From the NCBI GenBank assembly GCA_003246205.1, contig QKBC01000021.1, forward strand, positions 42,398-106,397: a stretch of 64,000 nt of DNA, in the 5' to 3' direction. The notes beneath the pieces were generated by a model, which was not told the origin of the DNA, did not search any database, and saw nothing but the letters and a program-made list of their open reading frames with translations. The DNA is from Flavobacterium haoranii (GTDB taxonomy: Bacteria; Bacteroidota; Bacteroidia; Flavobacteriales; Flavobacteriaceae). Below are positions 1 to 7,993 of this stretch, piece after piece; positions within the stretch are counted from its first letter, which is position 1, and each line of letters opens with the position of its first letter. The position numbers and the translations under genes are program-made.

Positions 1-135
1 TTGAAATTCTCCATCACTATATCTTGAGAACGTAACTTTACCTAGCGGCACGCCATAACACTCGGCTATTTTCTCCGCTAAATATACACTCTGAGAACAT
101 GCAAATATTTTTGCTTCCGGTTCGTTGAATGACAT
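1..135 (-). CDS. prs: Ribose-phosphate pyrophosphokinase, N-terminal fragment (cut by window edge)
   Basis: The first 45 codons are present, reading leftwards off the window. The translation starts MSFNEPEAKIF and continues to SRYSDGEFQ, which matches the N-terminus of PRPP synthetase, including the conserved SDGE stretch of the ATP-site region. The enzyme makes 5-phosphoribosyl-1-pyrophosphate from ribose-5-phosphate and ATP for purine, pyrimidine, histidine and NAD synthesis in the cytoplasm. The catalytic loop and PRPP-binding motif lie outside the window. The start is the ATG at 133-135, preceded by an A/T-rich leader. It is divergent from the tRNA-Leu/pth side. Identification rests on the N-terminus only. 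Confidence 0.88.
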   Translation of the reverse strand, partial: MSFNEPEAKIFACSQSVYLAEKIAECYGVPLGKVTFSRYSDGEFQ

Positions 136-189
136 TTTTAATTATTTGTTTAGTAGTTAGTTAGTGTTGTATCTGAAATAATCAGGGTG

Positions 190-224
190 CAAATTTAGGA
201 ATAAATTTCAACTCTGAAAGCAAA
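190..224 (-). promoter_or_regulatory. Probable prs promoter
   Basis: On the minus strand a TAAATTTG element (190-197) matches the Bacteroidota -7 consensus TAnnTTTG. A TTTG (221-224) lies 23 nt upstream as a possible -33 box, at the long end of the usual spacing. It would give a leader of roughly 50 nt for prs. Confidence 0.5.
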
Positions 225-235
225 TTTTAAACTAT

Positions 236-270
236 TTTGCTTTTTAATTTAGTTTTTTTCTATACATTTG
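236..270 (+). promoter_or_regulatory. Probable tRNA-Leu promoter
   Basis: TTTG at 236-239 and TACATTTG at 263-270 match the Bacteroidota -33/-7 pair, with 23 nt between them. The -7 box ends 18 nt before the mature tRNA 5' end. Confidence 0.55.
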
Positions 271-288
271 CACTCACAATTTCAAAAA

Positions 289-368
289 GCCGCGGTGGCG
301 GAATTGGTAGACGCGCACGACTCAAACTCGTGTTCTACGGAGTGTGGGTTCGATTCCCACCCGCGGTA
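289..368 (+). tRNA. tRNA-Leu, anticodon CAA
   Basis: The sequence folds as a tRNA. The acceptor arm GCCGCGG pairs with CCGCGGT, followed by discriminator A368. The anticodon stem CACGA/TCGTG encloses the loop CTCAAAC, giving anticodon CAA, which reads UUG. The T arm is GTGGG-TTCGATT-CCCAC. The 11-nt variable region is short for a leucine tRNA. CCA is not encoded (ACG follows). A terminator follows 7 nt later, so it appears to be a single-tRNA transcript upstream of pth. Confidence 0.95.
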
Positions 369-374
369 CGAAAG

Positions 375-404
375 AAAAGACTGTTTTACGACAGTCTTTT
401 TTTG
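375..404 (+). terminator. Rho-independent terminator after tRNA-Leu
   Basis: The stem AAGACTGT (377-384) pairs with ACAGTCTT (391-398) around a 6-nt loop, and a T run follows on the plus strand. Confidence 0.8.
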
Positions 405-452
405 TTTACAACAACTTCTTTTTTAACTTCACATCAGAAAAAAAAACAGAAA

Positions 453-1019
453 ATGAAAAAGTTTTTAATTGTTGGCTTAGGAAACATAGGCTCAGAATAT
501 GTCAACACACGTCACAATATTGGTTTTAAATTACTAGATTATTTAGCAAAGACGGAAAACATAGATTTTAACACTGCTAAATTAGGTGATATTGCCGAAT
601 TAAAAATCAAAGGCAGAACATTACTTTTACTAAAACCCAATACTTACATGAATTTAAGTGGAAAAGCAGTTAAATATTGGATGGAAAAAGAAAATATTCC
701 CAAAGAAAATATTCTAATTATAACCGACGATTTAAATATCTCCTTTGGAACCATCAGAATAAAAGGAAAGGGAAGTGACGGAGGTCATAACGGATTAAAA
801 AACATTCAATTGCTACTCAATACTTCTGAATACCCTCGTTTTCGATTTGGAATTAGTGACACTTTTAAAAAAGGACAACAAATTGACTATGTATTAGGCG
901 AATGGAGTGAGGAAGAAAAAGAAAAACTTAAAGAGAGGCTTCAAACTGCTTCCGAAGTTATTAAATCATTTGCTTTAGCCGGATTAAACAATACTATGAA
1001 TACTTTTAACGGAAAATAA
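453..1019 (+). CDS. pth: Peptidyl-tRNA hydrolase
   Basis: This 188-residue protein belongs to the bacterial Pth family, which cleaves the ester bond of peptidyl-tRNAs released from stalled ribosomes. Diagnostic motifs are visible: GLGNIGSEY near residues 8-16 with the catalytic Asn11, TRHNIGF with the catalytic His21, then KPNTYMN, DDLN and GSDGGHNGLKNI. Length is normal for the family. The frame is open far upstream through the tRNA gene. I chose ATG 453 because it gives the canonical MKKFLIVGLGN start and lies after the tRNA terminator. It sits alone and converges with the first metalloprotease gene across a shared terminator. Confidence 0.96.
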   Translation: MKKFLIVGLGNIGSEYVNTRHNIGFKLLDYLAKTENIDFNTAKLGDIAELKIKGRTLLLLKPNTYMNLSGKAVKYWMEKENIPKENILIITDDLNISFGTIRIKGKGSDGGHNGLKNIQLLLNTSEYPRFRFGISDTFKKGQQIDYVLGEWSEEEKEKLKERLQTASEVIKSFALAGLNNTMNTFNGK

Positions 1020-1020
1020 A

Positions 1021-1043
1021 AAAGAGCGCTTAAAGCGCTCTTT
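1021..1043. terminator. Bidirectional terminator between pth and metalloprotease 1
   Basis: GAGCGCT (1024-1030) pairs with AGCGCTC (1034-1040) around a TAA loop. It is flanked by AAA on the left and a T run on the right, so it can serve both converging genes. Confidence 0.85.
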
Positions 1044-1066
1044 TTTATTTTAAAATCTATTTTTAA

Positions 1067-3835
1067 TTATTCAACAACAATTTTCTTAGTTACTTTTCTA
1101 GCACCATCCTCAATTGTCACCAAATAAATTCCAGCTTGAGCATTGTTTAACTGGATAGACTCATTAACTAAACCATTTGCCTGAATCTGTTTCCCCAAAA
1201 TCAATCTTCCTCTTATATCATAAACATTTACAGACACTTCGTCTGAAACAGCAGTCAACTGTAAATTAAACGAACCATTGTTAGGGTTTGGATAAATTAC
1301 AAAATCATTAGTTTCAAAAGTATCAGTTGCTAAAACTGGTACTAATTCTGAATGGCATAAGTTCAATGTAACTTCTTCTATTGTCCCTGTAGTACCATCT
1401 CCTACATTTATATCTGTAATGAAAAATATCCAATCTCCTGCTGAACTATTTCCATTAAAACCTGTAAATGTATCCAGAGGTGTAGTTGCCACTCCACTTG
1501 TTGTATTACTACAATTTACAGCTGATCCTTCAGAATCATACATTAGATCAATATTTGCACTACCCGAACAAGAACCAGAACTCATTCTTGTAACACCAGA
1601 AGCCGCCCAAGGAGGTCTAATTCCATAGTACAAATCTCCAACATTAGAATGTATAAGCACTGGATTAATATTAACATCAGTCAAGGTAAAAGAATCATCC
1701 ACAGTCAACGCATACCCAGCATACTGAATATCACTTTCCGGTATCGCATAGCTACCAAAGTTAAATGTATAATCATCACAAATATTTTGAGTTTGATAAG
1801 TATAATTTCCTATTGCAATATTTTTCAAGTTAACATTAAAGAATATATTCCCTGAAGCTTTTACCATAACTCTACAATTAGCTGCCGTTACATTAGGAAC
1901 AGTGATGGTTTCTGATCCGTCATTTGCTGTCGCAGAAACTAGAGTTGTTCCCCAAGTTTGCCCACCATCTGTTGACAACAAAATATCCACATCAACTCCG
2001 CCACTGATCGTGTTTGTATTATTAACTGTCCACGTAATAGTTTCCGTTGTTCCCGGTGTCCAAACCAAATTATCTGTATTTTGAGAAGTTACAGTTAGCG
2101 GTCCCTTAGATCCATCTACTGTCACAATCATATTATCATATCCTGTTTGCCCTTGCCCCGCAACATTATCTCTAGCTGTTAACCTAAAGTTTAATGTTCT
2201 AGACACCGAACTTAAAGCCTCTACTAAAATAGCATTTCCTTGAGTCGTTGTTAAACCATTTAAAACAGAAGTCATATTAGGAAAGTATCTTATTGGTGAA
2301 TTTGTAGGATCATAAGACCTCCAATTAGGTCCTGATGCTTTTGTTTCAGAAGCAGCAGAATTAGCACCAGTTAAAACAGAACTTGAATTATCATACTGTT
2401 CCCAACAATACGTTAAATTACCCCCACCAACATCAGTTGCTGAACCAGTCAACATAAAAGGGGTACTTTTCGGAATTGTGTAATCATTACCAGCATTAAC
2501 AACAGGAGCCCCATGAGTTATTGCTACTGAAGTAGGACACGTTTTTGTTACCATATTACTTTGTACTTGAGCAATACTTACAGCATGAAAGTAATCGTCT
2601 GAATGTGATTGAACATCTTGAGAAGTAATCCCCGCATATCCCATAATGGTTGAACCAGAACCTACTTCCATATTAGCCCCTGACCCTTCATAACTCATAG
2701 AAAAAGTATGATTTGCACCAAATTGATGTCCCATTTCGTGAGCTACATAATCAATATCAAAATTATCTCCAGAAGGAATTCCATCAGCAGGAGAAGTAAA
2801 TCCACTTCCTTTATTCTCATCATTCGGATTAGACGTATCGTTAACACATACACATCCTATACACCCTGCGTTTCCTCCGCCCCCTGATGCTCCAAATAAA
2901 TGACCAATATCATAAGCTGCATTATTTGCTGCTAAAGAAGTTGACGGCCCAGTCAACCGTGAACTCAAAGTGTTTTGAAGTTCTGTATTCCAAGCACCAG
3001 CAGCACCAGCGGCAGCATCAGAATAAGGATCGATAGCAGCATTATAATAAATAACATTAGTAGATTGAGAAACGATATTCATATGAATAGCAAAATCATT
3101 TTCAAAAACTCCGTTTACCCTTGTCATGGTTGCATTAAATGCAGCCAATACTAAAGATACATTTGCAGAACTTGTTGCTCCAAAATAATTTGCATATTCT
3201 GCAGTACAAGATAATGCTAATCTAAAAGTCAACAATTGGCCTGAACTTGATCTACCTGTTTCAGAAAATTTATCTGAAAAATCTGAAGTTAAAACTTGCT
3301 CTTGCGTAGAACATGTGAATGGCAATTTCCCTTTTGCACGTCCAGAACTATATATAGCATAAACATCACCGTTTTTAGAAATCGGTTCTATAAATTCATT
3401 TCTTTTTTCTGTTCTAAAAATTACACCTTGAATCCCTTTTGGATCCAAACTCAAGCGTAATCTTGCAAATTTATCATCAATCCCCTCTCCAACATAAGAT
3501 CTGATCTCAGGAAATTGTGACTGCAAATCTGAATCAAAATTTGAAGCTTCATATATTCTAAACTTCTCTAAATTACCTGATGCATTGGGTATTTCAACGA
3601 TAATTGTTGAATAATCACCTGAATTCCTTTCCGGGGCAGATAAAAGTGATTTTGCCATACTTGACAAATCAAGACTTCTTGTCTTATAGCTAGTAGGAAA
3701 GCTTACTCGCTGAACTGTATTTCTTTTTTCAAACGATTCGTTTTTTACATCTGACCAAACCTTACCGGTTTGACCATAGGAAACTTGTAAAAAAACAAAT
3801 GAGCTGAAAAATGAAAATAGTAATGTTTTTTTCAT
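1067..3835 (-). CDS. Secreted reprolysin-type zinc metalloprotease with T9SS sorting domain (paralogue 1)
   Basis: This 922-residue protein starts with a signal peptide (MKKTLLFSFF..., cleavage near VSYGQ at 18-22) and a propeptide-like N-terminal region. The metzincin motif HEMGHQFGANH is at residues 366-376, with a Met-turn TIMGY at 396-400, as in M12B/reprolysin-like peptidases. A Cys-rich GCIGCVC segment precedes the active site. A degenerate P-domain-like beta module follows (about 690-825; GDWIFFITD, NLC). The protein ends in a T9SS type A sorting domain with DFVIYPNPNNGSF and a final KVTKKIVVE. It is likely exported by Sec, then moved to the surface by T9SS. Its neighbour upstream is a close paralogue. 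The substrate is unknown. Confidence 0.93.
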   Translation of the reverse strand: MKKTLLFSFFSSFVFLQVSYGQTGKVWSDVKNESFEKRNTVQRVSFPTSYKTRSLDLSSMAKSLLSAPERNSGDYSTIIVEIPNASGNLEKFRIYEASNFDSDLQSQFPEIRSYVGEGIDDKFARLRLSLDPKGIQGVIFRTEKRNEFIEPISKNGDVYAIYSSGRAKGKLPFTCSTQEQVLTSDFSDKFSETGRSSSGQLLTFRLALSCTAEYANYFGATSSANVSLVLAAFNATMTRVNGVFENDFAIHMNIVSQSTNVIYYNAAIDPYSDAAAGAAGAWNTELQNTLSSRLTGPSTSLAANNAAYDIGHLFGASGGGGNAGCIGCVCVNDTSNPNDENKGSGFTSPADGIPSGDNFDIDYVAHEMGHQFGANHTFSMSYEGSGANMEVGSGSTIMGYAGITSQDVQSHSDDYFHAVSIAQVQSNMVTKTCPTSVAITHGAPVVNAGNDYTIPKSTPFMLTGSATDVGGGNLTYCWEQYDNSSSVLTGANSAASETKASGPNWRSYDPTNSPIRYFPNMTSVLNGLTTTQGNAILVEALSSVSRTLNFRLTARDNVAGQGQTGYDNMIVTVDGSKGPLTVTSQNTDNLVWTPGTTETITWTVNNTNTISGGVDVDILLSTDGGQTWGTTLVSATANDGSETITVPNVTAANCRVMVKASGNIFFNVNLKNIAIGNYTYQTQNICDDYTFNFGSYAIPESDIQYAGYALTVDDSFTLTDVNINPVLIHSNVGDLYYGIRPPWAASGVTRMSSGSCSGSANIDLMYDSEGSAVNCSNTTSGVATTPLDTFTGFNGNSSAGDWIFFITDINVGDGTTGTIEEVTLNLCHSELVPVLATDTFETNDFVIYPNPNNGSFNLQLTAVSDEVSVNVYDIRGRLILGKQIQANGLVNESIQLNNAQAGIYLVTIEDGARKVTKKIVVE

Positions 3836-3849
3836 TTTTTATTAACAAT

Positions 3850-3869
3850 TTGGTTAAGCCACAAATATA
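3850..3869 (-). promoter_or_regulatory. Promoter -7 element and shared downstream box of metalloprotease 1
   Basis: The minus strand reads TATATTTG (3862-3869), then four variable bases, then TTAACCAA (3850-3857). TATATTTG fits TAnnTTTG. The same arrangement, with an identical TTAACCAA, precedes the paralogue at 6674-6693. No good -33 TTG is seen, because the terminator of the upstream gene occupies that position. Confidence 0.55.
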
Positions 3870-3870
3870 A

Positions 3871-3908
3871 AAAAACAAGGGAGATGTTTAACGTCTCCCT
3901 TGTTTTTT
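3871..3908 (-). terminator. Terminator of metalloprotease 2
   Basis: A long stem, AAAAACAAGGGAGA against TCTCCCTTGTTTTT, closes a 9-10 nt loop with A/T tracts on both sides. It lies between the two minus-strand paralogues, just past the stop of the upstream one. Confidence 0.85.
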
Positions 3909-3931
3909 AACATTAATATAAATAATATGCT

Positions 3932-6658
3932 TTACTCAACTATTATTTTCTTAGTTACTTTTCTTCCTCCATCTTCAATCGTAACTAAATAAATTCCCGC
4001 TTGAGCATTTGACAACTGAATAGATTCATTTATCAATCCATTAGCCGGAATTTGTTTATTTAATATCAATCTACCTCTTATATCATTAACTCTTACAGAA
4101 ACATTGTTAGATACTGCAGTCAACTGTAAATTAAACGAGCCATTATTAGGATTTGGATAAATTACAAAATCATCAGAACCAAAAGTTTTAGTTGATAAAG
4201 TAGCTGTTTGTGTACAAACTTCTATAGACCAAGAATTAATCTGTCCTGTATCAGCATTGTAAAAATCTGCTGTATATAAAGTCCATGTCCCGTTTGAATC
4301 TAATCCATTAAAAACAGACAACGGATTAGAAGGAGAAAAGGTTCCCGTCATGTTAGCAACACATGTAAATGTAGGCGAACCATCACTCAAAGTAACATTA
4401 AAATTATCATTACCTGAACAAGCTCTATCCCAAACTATATCATACGTACTTCCATCAGGGTGATCAACCTCAATCACTAAATCATTCGGCCATGTATGAG
4501 TAACATCCAAGCTAACATTCACATCTGAAATAGTCCCCGTAACAGGTACATTTATCGTATTAGAAACAACAGCTCCAGGAGAATTTGCTCCTGTACCATC
4601 AGGAATAACTAATGGGGTACTATTAGTATATGTATTACAAGTTGTAGAAACCACATACCCTACTGCAAAATCTTCTGCATTAACATTAAAGAAAATATTA
4701 TTACTTGCCTTAACCATCAATCTACAAAAAGGAGCAGCCGTAGCAGGCATTGTTACTACTTCAGAACCGTCATTAGGTGTATTTGCTAATAATGTAGTCC
4801 AAGTAGTCCCTCCATCTGTAGTAATTAAAATATCAACATTTGCTCCTCCCGTTATAGTATTCGTACTATTAACTGTCCAAGTTACAGTTTGAACAGAACT
4901 CACATCATAAGAAATCCCAGTTGTATTTTGAGAAGTAACAGTTAAAGGACCTTTTGTTGCATCTACTGTCACAACCATATTATCATATCCTGTTTGTCCT
5001 TGCCCCGCAACATTATCTCTAACCGTTAATCTAAAGTTTAAAGTTCTTGCAACAGAACTTAATGCCTCAACCACAATTCCCGCTCCTTGAGTGGTTGTAG
5101 AACCAGCAAAAACAGAATTTAAGTTAGGTAAATACCTAGTTGGAGAAGATGTAGGATTATAAGATCTCCAGTTTGCACCAGCAGCTTTAGTTTCTGAAGC
5201 GACACTATTTGATCCTGTATACCCAGTTGTTGAAGTAACTACATCCATTTGCTCCCAACAATAGGTTAAACTCCCTCCGCCTGCATCTGTTGCAGAACCA
5301 GTTAACATAAATGGGGTACTTTTTGGAATAGTATAGTCTAAACCTGCATTAACAACTGGTGCACCATGAGTAATACTTGTTACTGTAGGACAACTTTTGG
5401 TTACCATATTTGCTTGTACTTGAGCAATACTTCCTGCATGAAAATAATCATCAGAATGCATTTGAACATTTTGATTTGTAATACCAGCATATCCCATAAT
5501 TGTAGAACCAGATCCGATTTCATACTGATAGCTCGCCAAAAGAGTCCCTGCCATGTTACCTTCACCTGAAAAAGTGAATGTATGATTAGCTCCAAATTGA
5601 TGTCCCATTTCATGAGCCACATAATCTATATCAAAATTATCTCCTTCCGGAATAGCATCTGCCGGCGATGTAATTCCACTTCCTTTTTGTCCGTTAACAC
5701 AAACACAACCTATACATCCTGCATTACCTCCACCTCCTGAAGCTCCAAATAAGTGCCCAATATCATAATTAGCTTCTCCTATAACAGAAGTCAACGTTGA
5801 CTGCAATTCAGAATTCCAGTTATTCATACTAGATGCATCAGAATAAGGATCGGTAGAAGGATTATAATAAATCACATTGGCAGTATTGGCAATCATTGTC
5901 ATATGAATTGCAAAATCTTTTTCAAAAACTCCGTTTACACGAGTCATTGTCGTATTAAATGCAGCCAAAACCAATGAAACTTGAGCAGAGCTTGTTGCTC
6001 CAAAATAGTTTGCATACTCAGCTGTACAAGACAATGCTAATCTAAAATCCAATAACTCACCTGCACTAGAACGCCCAGCCTCATTAAGTCTATCACTTAA
6101 ATCTGTGGCCAAAGATTGTTCAGGCGTAGAACAAGTAAAAGGTAACTTTCCTTTATTTCTTGATGAATTATAAACCACATACACTTTACCGTCAGTAGAA
6201 TATGGTTCTAAAAATTCATTTCTCTTGTCGGCTCTAAATACCATAGATTGAATACCACTAGGGTCAATACTCAATCTAACTTGAGCATACTTATCTTCAA
6301 TACCTTCTCCGACATACGATCTAATACCTGGAAACTGCGCTTGTAAAGCTGAATCAAAGTTTGATGCTTCGTACATTCTAAAGTGCTCTAATTCTCCTTT
6401 AGAATTAGGCAAAGCAATAATTACATTAGATTTTTCTCCGTTAATTCTACCAGGAACATTAGATAAAGCATTTTTCAAAACACCATAATCTAACTGAATC
6501 AACTTGAAGTTAGCCGGAAAACTTTGACGACTAACTGAATTAACAACCTGAAAATCTCGATTTTTTACATCACTCCAAGCTTTTTCTGTCTGAGAGTACC
6601 CCAAAACACTAAAAGCAAAAATTCCGAGTGACAATAGTACTGTTTTTTTCATATTCAT
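3932..6658 (-). CDS. Secreted reprolysin-type zinc metalloprotease with P domain and T9SS sorting domain (paralogue 2)
   Basis: This is a close paralogue of the next gene downstream, of about 908 residues. It has a signal peptide (KKTVLLSLGIFAFSVLGYSQ), the zinc motif HEMGHQFGANHTF and Met-turn TIMGYAG. It also has the same GCIGCVCV segment and a C-terminal T9SS type A domain (DFVIYPNPNNGSF...KVTKKIIVE). Before the sorting domain it carries a clear proprotein-convertase P domain (VTHTWPNDLVIEVDHPDG, then NGTWTLYTADFY and SWSIEVC). I moved the start from a possible ATG at 6688 to ATG 6658 (or 6652), because the promoter -7 box overlaps 6688. The N-terminal and catalytic halves of the paralogues are much more alike than the modules in front of the sorting domain. 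Confidence 0.93.
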   Translation of the reverse strand: MNMKKTVLLSLGIFAFSVLGYSQTEKAWSDVKNRDFQVVNSVSRQSFPANFKLIQLDYGVLKNALSNVPGRINGEKSNVIIALPNSKGELEHFRMYEASNFDSALQAQFPGIRSYVGEGIEDKYAQVRLSIDPSGIQSMVFRADKRNEFLEPYSTDGKVYVVYNSSRNKGKLPFTCSTPEQSLATDLSDRLNEAGRSSAGELLDFRLALSCTAEYANYFGATSSAQVSLVLAAFNTTMTRVNGVFEKDFAIHMTMIANTANVIYYNPSTDPYSDASSMNNWNSELQSTLTSVIGEANYDIGHLFGASGGGGNAGCIGCVCVNGQKGSGITSPADAIPEGDNFDIDYVAHEMGHQFGANHTFTFSGEGNMAGTLLASYQYEIGSGSTIMGYAGITNQNVQMHSDDYFHAGSIAQVQANMVTKSCPTVTSITHGAPVVNAGLDYTIPKSTPFMLTGSATDAGGGSLTYCWEQMDVVTSTTGYTGSNSVASETKAAGANWRSYNPTSSPTRYLPNLNSVFAGSTTTQGAGIVVEALSSVARTLNFRLTVRDNVAGQGQTGYDNMVVTVDATKGPLTVTSQNTTGISYDVSSVQTVTWTVNSTNTITGGANVDILITTDGGTTWTTLLANTPNDGSEVVTMPATAAPFCRLMVKASNNIFFNVNAEDFAVGYVVSTTCNTYTNSTPLVIPDGTGANSPGAVVSNTINVPVTGTISDVNVSLDVTHTWPNDLVIEVDHPDGSTYDIVWDRACSGNDNFNVTLSDGSPTFTCVANMTGTFSPSNPLSVFNGLDSNGTWTLYTADFYNADTGQINSWSIEVCTQTATLSTKTFGSDDFVIYPNPNNGSFNLQLTAVSNNVSVRVNDIRGRLILNKQIPANGLINESIQLSNAQAGIYLVTIEDGGRKVTKKIIVE

Positions 6659-6673
6659 TCTTTTACAAATAGA

Positions 6674-6716
6674 TTGGTTAACAAGCAAATATATAAATTA
6701 ATTTTACTTTTACAAA
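6674..6716 (-). promoter_or_regulatory. Promoter of metalloprotease 2
   Basis: On the minus strand TTTG (6713-6716) is followed 19 nt later by TATATTTG (6686-6693), a textbook Bacteroidota -33/-7 pair. Downstream TTAACCAA (6674-6681) is shared with paralogue 1. The element decides the start codon of the gene. Confidence 0.75.
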
Positions 6717-6794
6717 AATTTAACATTTATTTTGTTTTTTGTTTATTTTTTCAAAAAAAACTATTCTTTTCCATACGAAAATCTGCAGTTATAT

Positions 6795-6802
6795 TATTTT
6801 TG
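6795..6802 (+). promoter_or_regulatory. Probable ribF promoter -7 element
   Basis: TATTTTTG fits TAnnTTTG and lies 17 nt before the TTG start of ribF. It is downstream of the upstream in-frame ATG at 6739, which supports the shorter protein. No clear -33 box is seen. Confidence 0.5.
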
Positions 6803-6819
6803 TTATAAAATTTCAAGTT

Positions 6820-7767
6820 TTGAAAACAGTACAAGGAATCGACCATTATAAATCTTCTGATAAAAGAACAATTTTAACCCTCGGAACATTTGACGGTGTT
6901 CATGTTGGTCATCAATCTATAATTGAAAAAGTAGTAACTGAAGGTAAAAAACGAAACTTAGAAAGCATTGTGCTAACTTTTTTTCCACATCCCAGAATGG
7001 TTTTACAACAAGACGATTCTCTTAGGCTTTTAAATACTATTGAAGAAAAAGGAGAACTATTGGAAATATTAGGTTTAGACACACTAATTGTTCATCCTTT
7101 TAGTCAGGAATTTTCCAGACTTACAGCAGAAGAATTCGTAAAAAATATTCTGGTCGACAAACTAAATATTGCTAAAATTATTATTGGTTACGATCATAGA
7201 TTCGGAAGAAATAGAACAGCAACCATAGATGATTTAGTAACTTTCGGAAAAGAATATAATTTTGAGGTGGAACAAATTTCTGCCGAAATAATAGACAACA
7301 ATTCGGTAAGCTCTACAAAAATCAGGAAAGCACTGGAAAACGGAGAAATTGGTTTAGCGAATTCCTACTTAGGTTATTCTTATTTTATAACAGGAACTGT
7401 AATTAAAGGACAACAACTGGGTCGCAAGATTAACTTCCCTACCGCTAATATCAGTATCAAAGAAAAATACAAATTGATTCCTAAAATCGGAGTTTATATT
7501 GTTCAATGTAGCGTTGATGATCTAACTTATAACGGAATGATGAGCATTGGCTTTAATCCAACTGTAAATGAAAATAAAACTGTAAATCTGGAAGTTAATC
7601 TTTTTGATTTTAACGAAGATATCTATGATAAAAAAATAAGGGTCACTTTTTTAAAAAGGATACGTGACGAAGAAAAGTTCGATTCAATAGATGCATTAAA
7701 AAACCAATTGGAAAAAGACAAACATTACAGCTTAAACTATTTTTCCTTTGAAAGAGAAAATCTATAA
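6820..7767 (+). CDS. ribF: Bifunctional riboflavin kinase / FAD synthetase
   Basis: RibF phosphorylates riboflavin to FMN and adenylates FMN to FAD. The N-terminal FAD synthetase domain shows LTLGTFDGVHVGHQ (a nucleotidyltransferase GxFDGxHxGH signature), FFPHPR and IIGYDHRFGRNR. The C-terminal riboflavin kinase domain shows KGQQLGRKINFPTANI and VNLEVNLFDF. The in-frame reading extends to an ATG at 6739, but a promoter element lies at 6795-6802. TTG 6820 gives MKTVQGIDHY and 315 residues, close to the usual family length. No FMN riboswitch is apparent upstream. It stands divergent from the metalloproteases. Confidence 0.93.
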   Translation: MKTVQGIDHYKSSDKRTILTLGTFDGVHVGHQSIIEKVVTEGKKRNLESIVLTFFPHPRMVLQQDDSLRLLNTIEEKGELLEILGLDTLIVHPFSQEFSRLTAEEFVKNILVDKLNIAKIIIGYDHRFGRNRTATIDDLVTFGKEYNFEVEQISAEIIDNNSVSSTKIRKALENGEIGLANSYLGYSYFITGTVIKGQQLGRKINFPTANISIKEKYKLIPKIGVYIVQCSVDDLTYNGMMSIGFNPTVNENKTVNLEVNLFDFNEDIYDKKIRVTFLKRIRDEEKFDSIDALKNQLEKDKHYSLNYFSFERENL

Positions 7768-7944
7768 TCAAATCAAAAATATTCCGATAAAAACATCCTG
7801 TTTATTATAGATTTCAAAAATGGGATTAACGCCCTACTTTAGTTAACTTCCGATTATGATATAGCAAAAGCTAAACGGAATTATTTTTTCCGCAATGAAT
7901 GGATTTTACTACATGAAGCGAATAAAGTTTTCTTAAAAGAATAA
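7768..7944 (+). pseudogene. Possible degraded reading frame downstream of ribF
   Basis: Directly after the ribF stop the same frame stays open except for one internal TAG (7840-7842) and then ends at TAA 7942-7944. The two pieces read KNILFIIDFKNGINALL and YDIAKAKRNYFFRNEWILL followed by HEANKVFLKE. The second has protein-like composition but no start codon. I do not recognise it. It may be a gene remnant or chance. The rest of the 226-bp gap holds only the promoter of the next gene. Confidence 0.25.
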
Positions 7945-7963
7945 AAAACTCATAACACTTTAA

Positions 7964-7971
7964 TAACTTTG
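7964..7971 (+). promoter_or_regulatory. Promoter -7 element of the cupin-like gene
   Basis: TAACTTTG fits TAnnTTTG and lies 22 nt before the ATG at 7994. Confidence 0.55.
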
Positions 7972-7993
7972 CAGTCTAATTTTTTGATGAATT

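Noticed and set aside
237..452. Upstream extension of the pth frame
   Set aside because: It runs through the tRNA-Leu gene and its terminator; the real start is ATG 453.
6739..6819. ATG start of ribF at 6739
   Set aside because: A TATTTTTG promoter element lies at 6795-6802, inside that extension, and the extra residues are unlike RibF.
6717..6819. FMN riboswitch before ribF, and TPP riboswitch before thiL
   Set aside because: The leaders are too short and show none of the conserved junction sequences I would expect.
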